This document shows, piece after piece, positions 56,393 to 64,000 of a stretch of 64,000 nt of DNA; within the stretch, counting starts at the first letter, position 1; each line of letters begins with the position of its first letter. Location: contig CADANN010000021.1 in NCBI GenBank assembly GCA_902789325.1, positions 62,001 to 126,000 of the forward strand. The letters are read 5' to 3'. The notes under the pieces are model-generated. The model did not search any database. It was not told the DNA's origin and saw nothing but the letters and a program-made list of their open reading frames with translations. The stretch is from an uncultured Spirochaetaceae bacterium. Its GTDB lineage: Bacteria > Spirochaetota > Spirochaetia > Treponematales > Treponemataceae. The translations under genes were made by a program, and so were the position numbers.

Positions 56393-57922
56393 TTACAACG
56401 AACTATATGGTATAAGCGAACCACCATGCGCATAAATCATAATTGTAAACAAAGAAGTAATTATTGAAAGAATTGTCGTAATTACAGGTGCATACTGATT
56501 AAAATAGAACAGGAAAGAATTAGTTTTTGCTGTAATTGTTGTTTCTGGTAAAATGATATCAGTTTTAGAAAGTTTTTTTCCATCAACAGTTTTGATTTTA
56601 ACAGATTCACGAGCATTCTCAGTAGTTTTAAATCCACCTGCAAGACCTATATAATACTCATAAGTTTTATTTGGAAGATATGGGTAACGTCCAGGATTAT
56701 ATACACTTCCTGCAACAGACACAAAGAACTGAATAAATGGTATCTGGAGAACATCATTTGGTTCAACAAGAATATCACAATAATAATCAGGATCATAAAG
56801 AATTTTAGAAATATCAATTGGAATAATCTGATTGCCACGCTCAATGTAAGCATTTTTAATATCACTTACAGGTGAAACAAACCAGTTTTTTCTTCGTCTA
56901 AGGAATGAGCCATAATTTTCATCAAGATTAAATGAAACAGTAACCTTTGTAGAACCTTCTGCAAGGACAAAATCTGCATCTCCTGTATGCTGAGAAGATG
57001 ACTGCATAACAGCTCCCTCCATAAACATAACAGGCATACGGTCGCTAAGAGTATCAACATAGATAGAATCATAATTTTTAAGTTCATAATCCTTATCCAT
57101 ATTTTCAAGATTCAAGAATATTTTCTGGCCGGTTTTATCTTTTGCATCAACAATTCGTGTAATTTCAACACGGGACAAATCAGCCTGTTCCTTAAAGCCG
57201 TCACCATAATACTCTATAAGCTGAATAAGATTTTCCCCATCCTTAAGTTCATAACTACCGCCACGCTTTACAGCACCACTAATGCTTACTTTGCGGTCAA
57301 ATTTATTGATTGTAATTACATCACCCGGTCTAAGATATGGGTTCTGCGACATATCACCAAAACGGAATGCCTTATACAAGTCATAATTCTTTACAGTACC
57401 TGCAGAAGAAGTTACGGTAATATTTCTTTGAGAAGAATATGCTGTAAGATGACTTCCCAAAACAGTACTTAAGCGGGTCAGCGCCCAGGCAGAATATTCA
57501 TAAGTTGAAGTAACTTCACCCTTTACAATAACACTAAAAACTGCTGGAGTAACCAGAGAAAACTGAACACCACTCATCGGATAGTTCTTAGAAACAATTT
57601 CTTCTACCTGTTTTTTTAAGGTAAGAAAAGTTTTTCCTGAACCATCAAGAACTGCAAGGTTTGCAACACGAATCTTATAGGTTGCATCAACTACGATTTT
57701 ATACTCAAGGGTGTTTGAACCAACTACAAAAGCAAGTCCATAGATATCACCAGGTGTTACACGATAATCTGGATTAGAAATTGCAATCTGACCTCTACCT
57801 GCTTCATCTGATGTTGAAGTTTTTGCAACTGCTTCAATATTAGCCGCTCCTGATGGATTATCTGCAAACAGTAATGCAGAGATAAGAAGTAAACTAGCTG
57901 CAATAAGTATAATCTTTTTCAT
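56393..57922 (-). CDS. Polysaccharide export protein, Wza-like with SLBB domains
   Basis: 509 residues with a signal peptide (IILIAASLLLISALLFA|DN). The polysaccharide biosynthesis/export domain starts YRVTPGDIYGLAFVVG, and soluble ligand-binding beta-grasp (SLBB) units follow: RKVSISGAVKRGGSYELKDG, LVEPNDVLQIPFIQFFVSVA and NPGRYPYLPNK. A C-terminal hydrophobic helix (APVITTILSIITSLFTIMIY) parallels the membrane-spanning helix of Wza. Probably part of the conduit for an extracellular polysaccharide. The Wzz-like gene is 18 bases upstream in the same operon; no glycosyltransferases are in view. Confidence 0.88.
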   Translation of the reverse strand: MKKIILIAASLLLISALLFADNPSGAANIEAVAKTSTSDEAGRGQIAISNPDYRVTPGDIYGLAFVVGSNTLEYKIVVDATYKIRVANLAVLDGSGKTFLTLKKQVEEIVSKNYPMSGVQFSLVTPAVFSVIVKGEVTSTYEYSAWALTRLSTVLGSHLTAYSSQRNITVTSSAGTVKNYDLYKAFRFGDMSQNPYLRPGDVITINKFDRKVSISGAVKRGGSYELKDGENLIQLIEYYGDGFKEQADLSRVEITRIVDAKDKTGQKIFLNLENMDKDYELKNYDSIYVDTLSDRMPVMFMEGAVMQSSSQHTGDADFVLAEGSTKVTVSFNLDENYGSFLRRRKNWFVSPVSDIKNAYIERGNQIIPIDISKILYDPDYYCDILVEPNDVLQIPFIQFFVSVAGSVYNPGRYPYLPNKTYEYYIGLAGGFKTTENARESVKIKTVDGKKLSKTDIILPETTITAKTNSFLFYFNQYAPVITTILSIITSLFTIMIYAHGGSLIPYSSL

Positions 57923-57940
57923 AAAAACTATTTCCTTTTA

Positions 57941-58966
57941 CTATTTTTTCTTTGTAGCCGTAAGCTTACTCATTGCTTCCGAATCGTTTTTAATATTTTC
58001 AACTGCATTCAAAGCAAATGCCAGGAATACAGAAAGGAAGAATGCTGCAAAAGTAATGATAATACAAAGCTTTCCACGGCTTGGACCAGATTTTTTGTCT
58101 GGAACTTCCGCATACTCAAGAATCTGGAATACAGGCTGCTCACTTGCCATTGTAACCTTAAGAGATTCATACTGCGCCTTAAGCTGAGCATAAATCTGTT
58201 CCTGAACATTGAGCTCCATTTTAAGAAGAGTTGAATCAAGCATGATTGATGGAGCTGCATTTGGATTATAAACATTAGATACAGAACCTTCGAGAGTCTG
58301 AATCTGTTTCTGAAGACTCAAAATATTGTCATAAGAATTCTGAATGTTTTCTTTAAGATTTGCTTCAGAAAGTTTATTTTGGTCAATTCCCAGGTCCAGA
58401 AAACGCTGCTCAAGTAAATCAACAACGTAGTTTACAACTTCCTGCGCAAATTTCGGATCAATATCTGTAAAGCTTACGCTGAAAACACCAGTATCGTCAT
58501 CATAATTAGATGAAAGTTTTTTCTTAAGAGCTTCACGGCTGGAAGCGCGCGGAGATTTTTCGATTTTATATCGAGTAATAAGATCAAACTTATCTACAAC
58601 TGCATCCTGAATTGTATTACTGTTTACAAGATATCCGGCTAAAGCGCTGTTTGAAGAACCACCACTTACATTTACACCAGCAAGATTTGCAAGACTTCCA
58701 AGTCCACTTGAACTAAGCATAGAAGAAAGGCCGCCAGATGAAGAATCATTATTTATAAGCATCTGAGCTTTTGGTGTATATTCATTTGGTAAAAACGATT
58801 TTTCTGGAGGAAGCTTAAGTGATAAAATTGAAATTACAACTGCAAAAATCATTGCTGCAACACAAATTCCAATTATCATCCATTTACGGCGCAAAAGCAC
58901 TGCAAGTAAATCTATAAGACTGATTTCATCATCTTCTTTTTTAACTGTAACTGAATTTTCGTCCAT
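57941..58966 (-). CDS. Wzz-type chain-length determinant / polysaccharide co-polymerase
   Basis: 341 residues. Cytoplasmic N-terminus EISLIDLLAVLLRRKWMIIG, membrane helix 1 at about 29-50, a long periplasmic coiled-coil domain (NLKENIQNSYDNILSLQKQI), then the proline-rich PDKKSGPSRGK and helix 2 (LCIIITFAAFFLSVFLAFAL). This is the classic PCP layout without a kinase domain. It sets polymer length for an exported polysaccharide together with the adjacent Wza-like protein. GGAG precedes ATG 58966. Confidence 0.9.
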   Translation of the reverse strand: MDENSVTVKKEDDEISLIDLLAVLLRRKWMIIGICVAAMIFAVVISILSLKLPPEKSFLPNEYTPKAQMLINNDSSSGGLSSMLSSSGLGSLANLAGVNVSGGSSNSALAGYLVNSNTIQDAVVDKFDLITRYKIEKSPRASSREALKKKLSSNYDDDTGVFSVSFTDIDPKFAQEVVNYVVDLLEQRFLDLGIDQNKLSEANLKENIQNSYDNILSLQKQIQTLEGSVSNVYNPNAAPSIMLDSTLLKMELNVQEQIYAQLKAQYESLKVTMASEQPVFQILEYAEVPDKKSGPSRGKLCIIITFAAFFLSVFLAFALNAVENIKNDSEAMSKLTATKKK

Positions 58967-59056
58967 TGGAAAAACTCCATTTTACAAATTATATCTATAC
59001 AATTATACAATAAAATGGGCTTTAGTTTAAGCCTTTTACAGAAAAATCTTTTGGGC

Positions 59057-59083
59057 AAAAAAAATCCCGCCCTTGCGAGCGGG
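59057..59083 (-). terminator. Terminator of the PEPCK gene
   Basis: Minus strand: CCCGC (59083-59079), loop of eight, GCGGG (59070-59066), then A and a T run (59064-59057). It lies about 45 bases beyond the PEPCK stop. Confidence 0.8.
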
Positions 59084-59093
59084 AAATGTACAG

Positions 59094-59116
59094 ATTGTCG
59101 GGTCAAGCCCGACAAT
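59094..59116. repeat. REP-like palindrome, copy 1
   Basis: ATTGTCGGG-TCAAG-CCCGACAAT, a 9-bp perfect inverted repeat followed by GACA. The copy at 61270 has the same loop and the paired change G-C to A-T. Confidence 0.75.
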
Positions 59117-59127
59117 GACAAGTTATG

Positions 59128-60978
59128 TTATGCCTTATTGAGGCGTGACTCGAGGTCATCGAGAATTGCAGACAATTCCTTTGGAAGGTGCTTACCGAAC
59201 TTAGGATAGTGGTTTTCGCGAATATCCTTAACCTCTTTCTTCCATCCTTCAACATCAACCTTGAGGATTTCTGGAAGAGTCTTCTTGTAGCAGTCAGCAA
59301 GACCATCAGTATTGATAGCGCCTTCTTTTGGCATATATCCGATTGGAGTATCAACACAGTTATCAACACCGTCACAGCGGTCGAAAATCCACTGGAGAAC
59401 GCGGCTGTTGTCACCGTATCCTGGCCACATGAATCCACCAGGGAGGTCAGCATTGTTTTCGTCCTTGCGGAACCAGTTAACGTAGAAGATCTTAGGAAGC
59501 TTGTCCTGATCAGCCTTAGCACCTACGTCAATCCAGTGCTGGAAGTAGTCACCCATGTTATATCCACAGAATGGGAGAATAGCAAATGGGTCACGGCGGA
59601 TCTTACCAACTTCAGCAGCGTTGATTGTAGAAGCAGCAGTGATTTCTGAACCTACGATAGATCCAAGGAATACACCGTGGTTCCATGAACGAGCCTGATG
59701 TACGAGAGGTACAGTAGAAGGACGGCGTCCACCAAAGAGGATAGCAGAAATAGGTACACCTTCTGGAGATTCCCAGTCAGATGCGATACATGGACACTGC
59801 TTAGCAGGAGCTGTAAAGCGAGCGTTTGGATGAGCAAATTCTTCACCCTTAGGAGACTTGTCCTTAGGAAGAGCATCACGAGTATTTCCCTTCCAGTCAA
59901 CAAGCTTACCCTTTGCAGGATATCCAATTCCTTCCCACCATACATCACCGTCTTCAGTAAGAGCACAGTTAGTATAGATAGTATTCTTTTCAGCAGAAAT
60001 AAGAGCGTTCTTGTTAGATTCAGCAGAAGTTCCTGGAGCAACTCCGAAGAATCCTGCTTCTGGGTTGATAGCGTAGAGACGTCCGTCTTTTCCGAACTTC
60101 ATCCATGCAATATCATCACCTACAGTTTCAACCTTCCATCCTGGGATAGTAGGAATCAACATAGCGAGGTTTGTTTTACCACAAGCACTTGGGAAAGCAC
60201 CTGTTACATATTTTACTTCACCCTTAGGGTTTGTGAGCTTAAGAATAAGCATGTGTTCTGCAAGCCATCCCTCTTCGCGAGCGATAACAGTTGCAATACG
60301 AAGAGCGAAACACTTCTTACCAAGAAGAGCGTTTCCACCGTATCCAGAACCATAAGACCAGATGAGATGCTCTTCTGGGAACTGTGAAATGTATTTGTGC
60401 TCAACATCAGCACAAGGCCAGATTCCGCCGTCTGTTTCGCCATTGTTGAGTGGCTTACCTACAGAGTGGAGACATGGAACCCAGTCACCATCAGTACCAA
60501 CGTACTGCCATACCTTTTCACCGGCACGAGTCATGATGTCCATGTTCAATACAACGTATTCAGAGTCTGTAAGTTCAATACCGTACTTAGCGATTGGAGA
60601 TCCGAGTGGACCCATGCAGAATGGAATTACATACATTGTACGACCGTGCATACAACCTGTGTAAAGTCCCTTCATTGTAGCCTTCAATTCAACTGGGTCA
60701 ATCCAGTGGTTTGTAGGACCTGCATCTTCTTCTTTTTTAGAAGAAATGAATGTACGTGATTCAACGCGAGCAACGTCGCTTGGAAGAGAACGGAAAAGGA
60801 AGCAGTTCTCTTTTGCCTTCAAAGGAGTAGCGAGACCAGCGTCTACGCACTTCTTCATAAGGCGGTCATATTCAGCTGTAGAACCGTCAACAACAACAAC
60901 ATTGTCTGGTTCACACATCTTAACACATTCTTCAACCCATGCTTTAATTCCAGCATGTTTAATATCAGAAACGTTCAT
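59128..60978 (-). CDS. pckG: Phosphoenolpyruvate carboxykinase (GTP)
   Basis: 616 residues, the size of GTP-dependent PEPCK. The substrate region contains [20 protein letters not shown]; the P-loop with the hyper-reactive Cys is [13 protein letters not shown]; metal site segments include [10 protein letters not shown]; and the C-terminus has the guanine-binding [13 protein letters not shown] region. It interconverts oxaloacetate and PEP; in rumen-type fermenters it often runs toward oxaloacetate and succinate. AGGAG precedes ATG 60978. Codon use is strongly biased, suggesting high expression. Own terminator downstream. Confidence 0.96.
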   Translation of the reverse strand: MNVSDIKHAGIKAWVEECVKMCEPDNVVVVDGSTAEYDRLMKKCVDAGLATPLKAKENCFLFRSLPSDVARVESRTFISSKKEEDAGPTNHWIDPVELKATMKGLYTGCMHGRTMYVIPFCMGPLGSPIAKYGIELTDSEYVVLNMDIMTRAGEKVWQYVGTDGDWVPCLHSVGKPLNNGETDGGIWPCADVEHKYISQFPEEHLIWSYGSGYGGNALLGKKCFALRIATVIAREEGWLAEHMLILKLTNPKGEVKYVTGAFPSACGKTNLAMLIPTIPGWKVETVGDDIAWMKFGKDGRLYAINPEAGFFGVAPGTSAESNKNALISAEKNTIYTNCALTEDGDVWWEGIGYPAKGKLVDWKGNTRDALPKDKSPKGEEFAHPNARFTAPAKQCPCIASDWESPEGVPISAILFGGRRPSTVPLVHQARSWNHGVFLGSIVGSEITAASTINAAEVGKIRRDPFAILPFCGYNMGDYFQHWIDVGAKADQDKLPKIFYVNWFRKDENNADLPGGFMWPGYGDNSRVLQWIFDRCDGVDNCVDTPIGYMPKEGAINTDGLADCYKKTLPEILKVDVEGWKKEVKDIRENHYPKFGKHLPKELSAILDDLESRLNKA

Positions 60979-61145
60979 TAAAAACTCCTGTCAGCCTGCC
61001 CTCTCAAAAAGCAGCAGACCAAATTTCTGTATATACAAAGCCCTCACCAAGAAAACCTCGTATACCAAGATATAATTTAATGATTTTTTATATTTCGTTC
61101 AATAGAATAAGTGTTTTTTCCTATAAGCTTTTTTGAATAAAAAAA

Positions 61146-61247
61146 AGGACCAGATAATCCCAAGCACAGCTCTAAACGCATACCGCTGCTGGATTCCTCC
61201 TCTGACGGGGTTTTGCGATAGACACTTGAAGGGCATCTGGTCCAATG
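61146..61247 (-). ncRNA. ffs: Signal recognition particle RNA (4.5S type)
   Basis: On the minus strand the ends pair (GGACCAGAT with ATCTGGTCC, 61243-61235 and 61155-61147). The middle contains the SRP domain IV core GTCAGAGGAGGAATCCAGCA: GGAA tetraloop, symmetric loop with GUCAG and AGCAGC. The length of about 100 nt fits the short bacterial 4.5S RNA. Eight T follow as terminator (61146-61139). It works with Ffh in co-translational membrane targeting. Confidence 0.93.
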
Positions 61248-61253
61248 ACAAAG

Positions 61254-61282
61254 AATTTATCAGAAATAGATTATCGGGTCAA
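61254..61282 (-). promoter_or_regulatory. SRP RNA promoter
   Basis: TTGACC (61282-61277), 17 bp, TAAATT (61259-61254); start expected at 61247-61246. The -35 box lies inside the palindromic repeat. Confidence 0.65.
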
Positions 61283-61292
61283 GCCCGATAAT
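61270..61292. repeat. REP-like palindrome, copy 2
   Basis: ATTATCGGG-TCAAG-CCCGATAAT followed by GACA; same as copy 1 except for one compensated base pair. It supplies the -35 box of the SRP RNA promoter. Confidence 0.75.
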
Positions 61293-61310
61293 GACATAAA
61301 GTTAGCCCAG

Positions 61311-62399
61311 TTATTCATAAACGGCAAAGCGCTTGTCTGGATTGGCTTTTGATTTATACAACGCAATATCAGCCTTCTTAAATAGTTCTGAATAATTTCT
61401 TTCTAATCCATGATAAATGGCAACACCAATACTTACGCTGATTGTCTCTTCTTCTACAGGAAGAAGAACATTCGCAGCAGCACCCATAGCTATTTCTTCT
61501 GCCATTTTACGCGCCGCATCCAAATCATCTGTATCTTTTATAAAAATAATAAACTCATCACCACCAAACCGGCCTACAATCTCATTATTAATGAATAAAG
61601 TACCCAAAAATGCTCCAAGCTGACTGATTACGCTGTCCCCAATATCATGACCATAGGTATCATTAATCATTTTGAATCTGTCGATATCCAGCATAAACAT
61701 AATACCTTTAGTTTTAGTTTCATCTTCAAGGAACTGATTAATTTCCCGAGTAAGAGCACCTTTGTTCTTTAATCCGGTCATTTCATCCATATCCTTTTGA
61801 ATATTAATTGTCCTTGTCAGAACAAATTCCCTGATACGAATGGCGTTTGCAATTACATTAAGAAAAATACCAACTACTGTAAAAGTCCCAACATTCACTA
61901 AATCTATATACCAGATATTTTGAGGCTTTATTCCATGCATGAATACTAAAAATATGATGGCAGCTATACTTAATTCTATTGCCATAAAAAAGGGCTTATC
62001 TATCATAAATAATGGTGCAATTAATAGAAAAACAATGAAAGTTGTAGCCGGAACCTTAGGATTATTTAAACTGACTAAGCCTCCAAGCAGAAAAAGCAGG
62101 GAAATTGAGATGTAAATGATAAATTGTGCAATCAAAGAATCTTTTTTAAGAATAAAAAATAAAATGATTACTAAAACAGAATAGCCTGCACCCACTAAAT
62201 ATATTATTGCATTTTGTCTTACAACATTACTTAATAAGGCAATTACATACAAAGCAATGAAAGTCGCTGCAATCAAAAAGTGAAGGCTTCGCCAGATTAC
62301 AAAATTCGAAACATAAGCTTCTTTTTTTATTGCTTTATACTCCTTCCCATCAATTCCGCAGTAAAAAAAGTAGTCTCGTAATTTTTTTAGAAAACTCAT
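61311..62399 (-). CDS. Membrane diguanylate cyclase (GGDEF)
   Basis: 362 residues. About six membrane helices occupy residues 30-190, followed by a short coiled linker and a GGDEF domain: DEMTGLKNKGALTREINQFL, DIDRFKMINDTYGHDIGDSV, and the active site RFGGDEFIIFI with GGDEF at about 279-283. It makes c-di-GMP from GTP. The RxxD inhibitory site usually found five residues before GGDEF is absent (the sequence there is NNEIVG), so product feedback may be missing. GAGG lies 7 nt before ATG 62399. Confidence 0.93.
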   Translation of the reverse strand: MSFLKKLRDYFFYCGIDGKEYKAIKKEAYVSNFVIWRSLHFLIAATFIALYVIALLSNVVRQNAIIYLVGAGYSVLVIILFFILKKDSLIAQFIIYISISLLFLLGGLVSLNNPKVPATTFIVFLLIAPLFMIDKPFFMAIELSIAAIIFLVFMHGIKPQNIWYIDLVNVGTFTVVGIFLNVIANAIRIREFVLTRTINIQKDMDEMTGLKNKGALTREINQFLEDETKTKGIMFMLDIDRFKMINDTYGHDIGDSVISQLGAFLGTLFINNEIVGRFGGDEFIIFIKDTDDLDAARKMAEEIAMGAAANVLLPVEEETISVSIGVAIYHGLERNYSELFKKADIALYKSKANPDKRFAVYE

Positions 62400-62505
62400 T
62401 CCTATACCTCATTATATTTTCTTGGCGGTTATTTTCCGCAGAACTTTTTTAACTCCCAATTGAAATATAAGGGTATTCGTCTATTATAACATACTTTTAA
62501 TATTT

Positions 62506-62577
62506 GTACAAAAAAGTGTCGTACAAAAAGTGTCGTACATTTTTCTTATTCACAATTCTATTCTTCCACACTATACT
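62506..62577 (+). promoter_or_regulatory. GH2 gene promoter (leaderless layout) with upstream direct repeats
   Basis: Promoter TTCACA (62549-62554), 17 bp, TATACT (62572-62577), then 7 nt to ATG 62585. Upstream, AAAAAGTGTCGTAC occurs twice in tandem (62511-62524, 62525-62538) and GTACA three times (62506, 62521, 62535), placed where an activator would bind. Confidence 0.6.
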
Positions 62578-62584
62578 TTTTGCT

Positions 62585-64000
62585 ATGAAAAATTTATTCA
62601 ATGATGGCTGGCAGTTTGCTGAGCTTGGTTTAGATGAAACTTCGATGTTTAAGGCTGGTCCTTCTGGGAAGGAACCTATTCTTTTTACGCCAGATCAGTT
62701 TTTTGATTCCGCTAATGAACAGACATACAGACCGGTAAGTATTCCTCACGACTGGCAGATTTATCATGTAAAAGATTTGTACCGCAGCAGCGTAGGATTT
62801 TATAAAAAAAGTTTTTCTCTTGAACAGAACGAGTGTACCGGCCGCTATATTGCGCTGAACTTTGAAGGCGTTTATATGAACAGCGCTGTCTGGGTAAACG
62901 GGAAAAAGGCCGGTGAATGGAAATATGGATATTCGGCTTTTGAATTTGATATTAGTGAACTGGTACAGGCTGGCGAAAATGAAGTGCTTGTGATTGTTGT
63001 TTACCAGAACTGCAACACACGCTGGTATTCGGGCGCTGGAATTTTCCGTGATGTAAATTTGATTAACAGTCCTGCTGCACACCTTGTGAGTGACGGAGTT
63101 TATTTTTCTGCACGACCAGTTGATGAGAAGAAGCTGGATGGTGAATGGAAGGTTAGGATTTCGAGTGAGATTGTCGGGGAGCCCCCCATTGTACACACCA
63201 TGACTTCTCCAGACGGAAAAGTATTTGCTCAATTTGACGGTGATGGCGAGTTCTCAGTAAATGCTCCTGAACTTTGGGATATTGATTCACCTTTCTTCTA
63301 TATTCTCACAACAAAGTTGATTGCAAATGATGGCACTGTACTTGATGAAACTTCACAACACTGCGGATTCAAGCTTGCACAGTTTACAACTGACGAAGGA
63401 TTTTTCTTGAATGGCCGCCATGTAAAGATTTACGGTGCGTGTCAGCATCACGATTTGGGAGCACTTGGTGCGGCATTTAATAAGACCGCGCTGCGACGAC
63501 AGTTTACTCGTCTCAAAGAAATGGGTGCAAATGCAGTTCGCTGTTCTCATAATCCACCGCCAAGAGCATGGATGGATTTGTGTGATGAGATGGGCTTAAT
63601 GGTAGACAGCGAAGCTTTTGATATGTGGGAAAAGCCGAAGACTCAGTTTGATTACGGCAACTACTTTAATGAATGGTGTGAACGTGATGTTGCTTCCTGG
63701 GTACGCCATGACAGAAATCATCCAAGCCTGATTATGTGGTCTATCGGTAATGAGATTTACGACACTCATATGGGTAACGGTCTTGAAATCACAAAGAGAC
63801 TTTATAATGCAGTTATAAAAAATGATCCTGAAAGAAATGCACCGGTAACAATTGCTTCAAATTATATGATGACAGATGGAGCTCAAAATTGTGCCCAGAA
63901 CATTGATGTCGTTGGTTATAATTACCTTGAGCGACTTTATAATGAACATCATAAAAAATATCCGCACTGGAAAATCTACGGAAGTGAAACAGGTTCTACA
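62585..64000 (+). CDS. GH2 beta-galactosidase/beta-glucuronidase-type enzyme (3' end outside window)
   Basis: 472 codons visible, open to the right edge. Sugar-binding jelly-roll (IPHDWQIYH; SSVGFYKKSF; VWVNGKKAGEWKYGYSAFEF), an Ig-like domain (about 175-265), then the catalytic barrel beginning RHVKIYGACQHHDLGALGAA. Acid/base Glu390 in WSIGNEIYD and nucleophile Glu468 in IYGSETGST are both present. There is no signal peptide, so it probably acts inside the cell on imported oligosaccharides. The specificity cannot be told without the C-terminus. The start at ATG 62585 has no ribosome site but a well-placed leaderless-type promoter. Confidence 0.92.
   Translation, partial: MKNLFNDGWQFAELGLDETSMFKAGPSGKEPILFTPDQFFDSANEQTYRPVSIPHDWQIYHVKDLYRSSVGFYKKSFSLEQNECTGRYIALNFEGVYMNSAVWVNGKKAGEWKYGYSAFEFDISELVQAGENEVLVIVVYQNCNTRWYSGAGIFRDVNLINSPAAHLVSDGVYFSARPVDEKKLDGEWKVRISSEIVGEPPIVHTMTSPDGKVFAQFDGDGEFSVNAPELWDIDSPFFYILTTKLIANDGTVLDETSQHCGFKLAQFTTDEGFFLNGRHVKIYGACQHHDLGALGAAFNKTALRRQFTRLKEMGANAVRCSHNPPPRAWMDLCDEMGLMVDSEAFDMWEKPKTQFDYGNYFNEWCERDVASWVRHDRNHPSLIMWSIGNEIYDTHMGNGLEITKRLYNAVIKNDPERNAPVTIASNYMMTDGAQNCAQNIDVVGYNYLERLYNEHHKKYPHWKIYGSETGST

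Noticed and set aside
62511..62538. Tandem 14-mers as the start of a CRISPR array
   Set aside because: Units are directly adjacent with no spacers and only two full copies.
62630..63232. Minus-strand 200-codon frame
   Set aside because: It lies antisense to the GH2 gene, which has intact catalytic motifs and a promoter.

Overview
The window looks like chromosomal DNA of a plant-polysaccharide-degrading, probably rumen or gut, Treponema (Spirochaetota). The main evidence is the order groES / TPR lipoprotein / nusB / parvulin-type isomerase / alaS, which I recall from the TP1013-TP1017 region of T. pallidum. Other support comes from a short AlaRS without the C-terminal domain, many lipoboxes, two chemoreceptors, and a dense set of lipoprotein and cytoplasmic glycan-degrading enzymes. 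Base use is moderately AT-rich and uniform. I found no IS element, prophage, integrase or CRISPR array. The species is not determinable from this sequence alone.

Layout. 1-5.8 kb: end of a small-multidrug-export-type membrane protein, tRNA-Leu(UAA) with its terminator, murD, a chemoreceptor, leuA. 5.8-9.5 kb: a TAXI-type TRAP transporter (binding lipoprotein, DUF1850 protein, fused permease). 9.5-16.7 kb: the groES/TPR/nusB/PPIase/alaS block plus an anchored protein. 17-22 kb: a second chemoreceptor, then GH11 xylanase and GH5 endoglucanase lipoproteins. 22-29.2 kb: ilvC, a LacI-family regulator with its own operators, cellobiose phosphorylase (GH94), Na/Pi symporter. 29.2-33.8 kb: a lipoprotein gene broken by a 13-bp tandem duplication, a phosphodiesterase, and a clpP/GNAT/RNA-binding/MBL operon. 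33.8-41.3 kb: a ComFB-like protein with a GH27 enzyme, a PurF-like protein lacking the catalytic Cys, an SGNH-type acetylesterase and a GH43 enzyme. 41.5-53.9 kb: one giant repetitive exported protein of about 4,100 residues, interrupted by two single-base frameshifts. 53.9-64 kb: PilZ protein, RlmM-like methyltransferase, a 59-residue protein, a NAGPA-type lipoprotein, Wza/Wzz-type exopolysaccharide export genes, GTP-dependent PEPCK, the SRP RNA, a diguanylate cyclase, and the first 472 codons of a GH2 glycosidase.

How it fits together. Xylan, cellulose and galactoside side chains would be cut outside the cell by GH11 and GH5. Oligosaccharides would be processed by GH43, GH27, GH2, the acetylesterase and cellobiose phosphorylase. 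LacI-type operators (core CGTTTTCG) lie at the lacI and GH94 promoters, at the ComFB/GH27 promoter, and upstream of the second chemoreceptor, suggesting one sugar-responsive circuit joining degradation, chemotaxis and a c-di-GMP-linked protein. PilZ, GGDEF and ComFB-like proteins near Wza/Wzz genes hint at c-di-GMP control of the cell surface.

The least explained signals are: (i) a pair of homologous structured RNA elements just 3' of the GH94 and purF-like genes, with two compensatory base-pair changes and individual terminators; (ii) repeated leaderless promoter architecture (17-bp spacer, -10 box 6-8 nt from ATG, no Shine-Dalgarno) at six genes; (iii) an intercistronic, possibly bistable hairpin around the ribosome-binding site of the acetylesterase.
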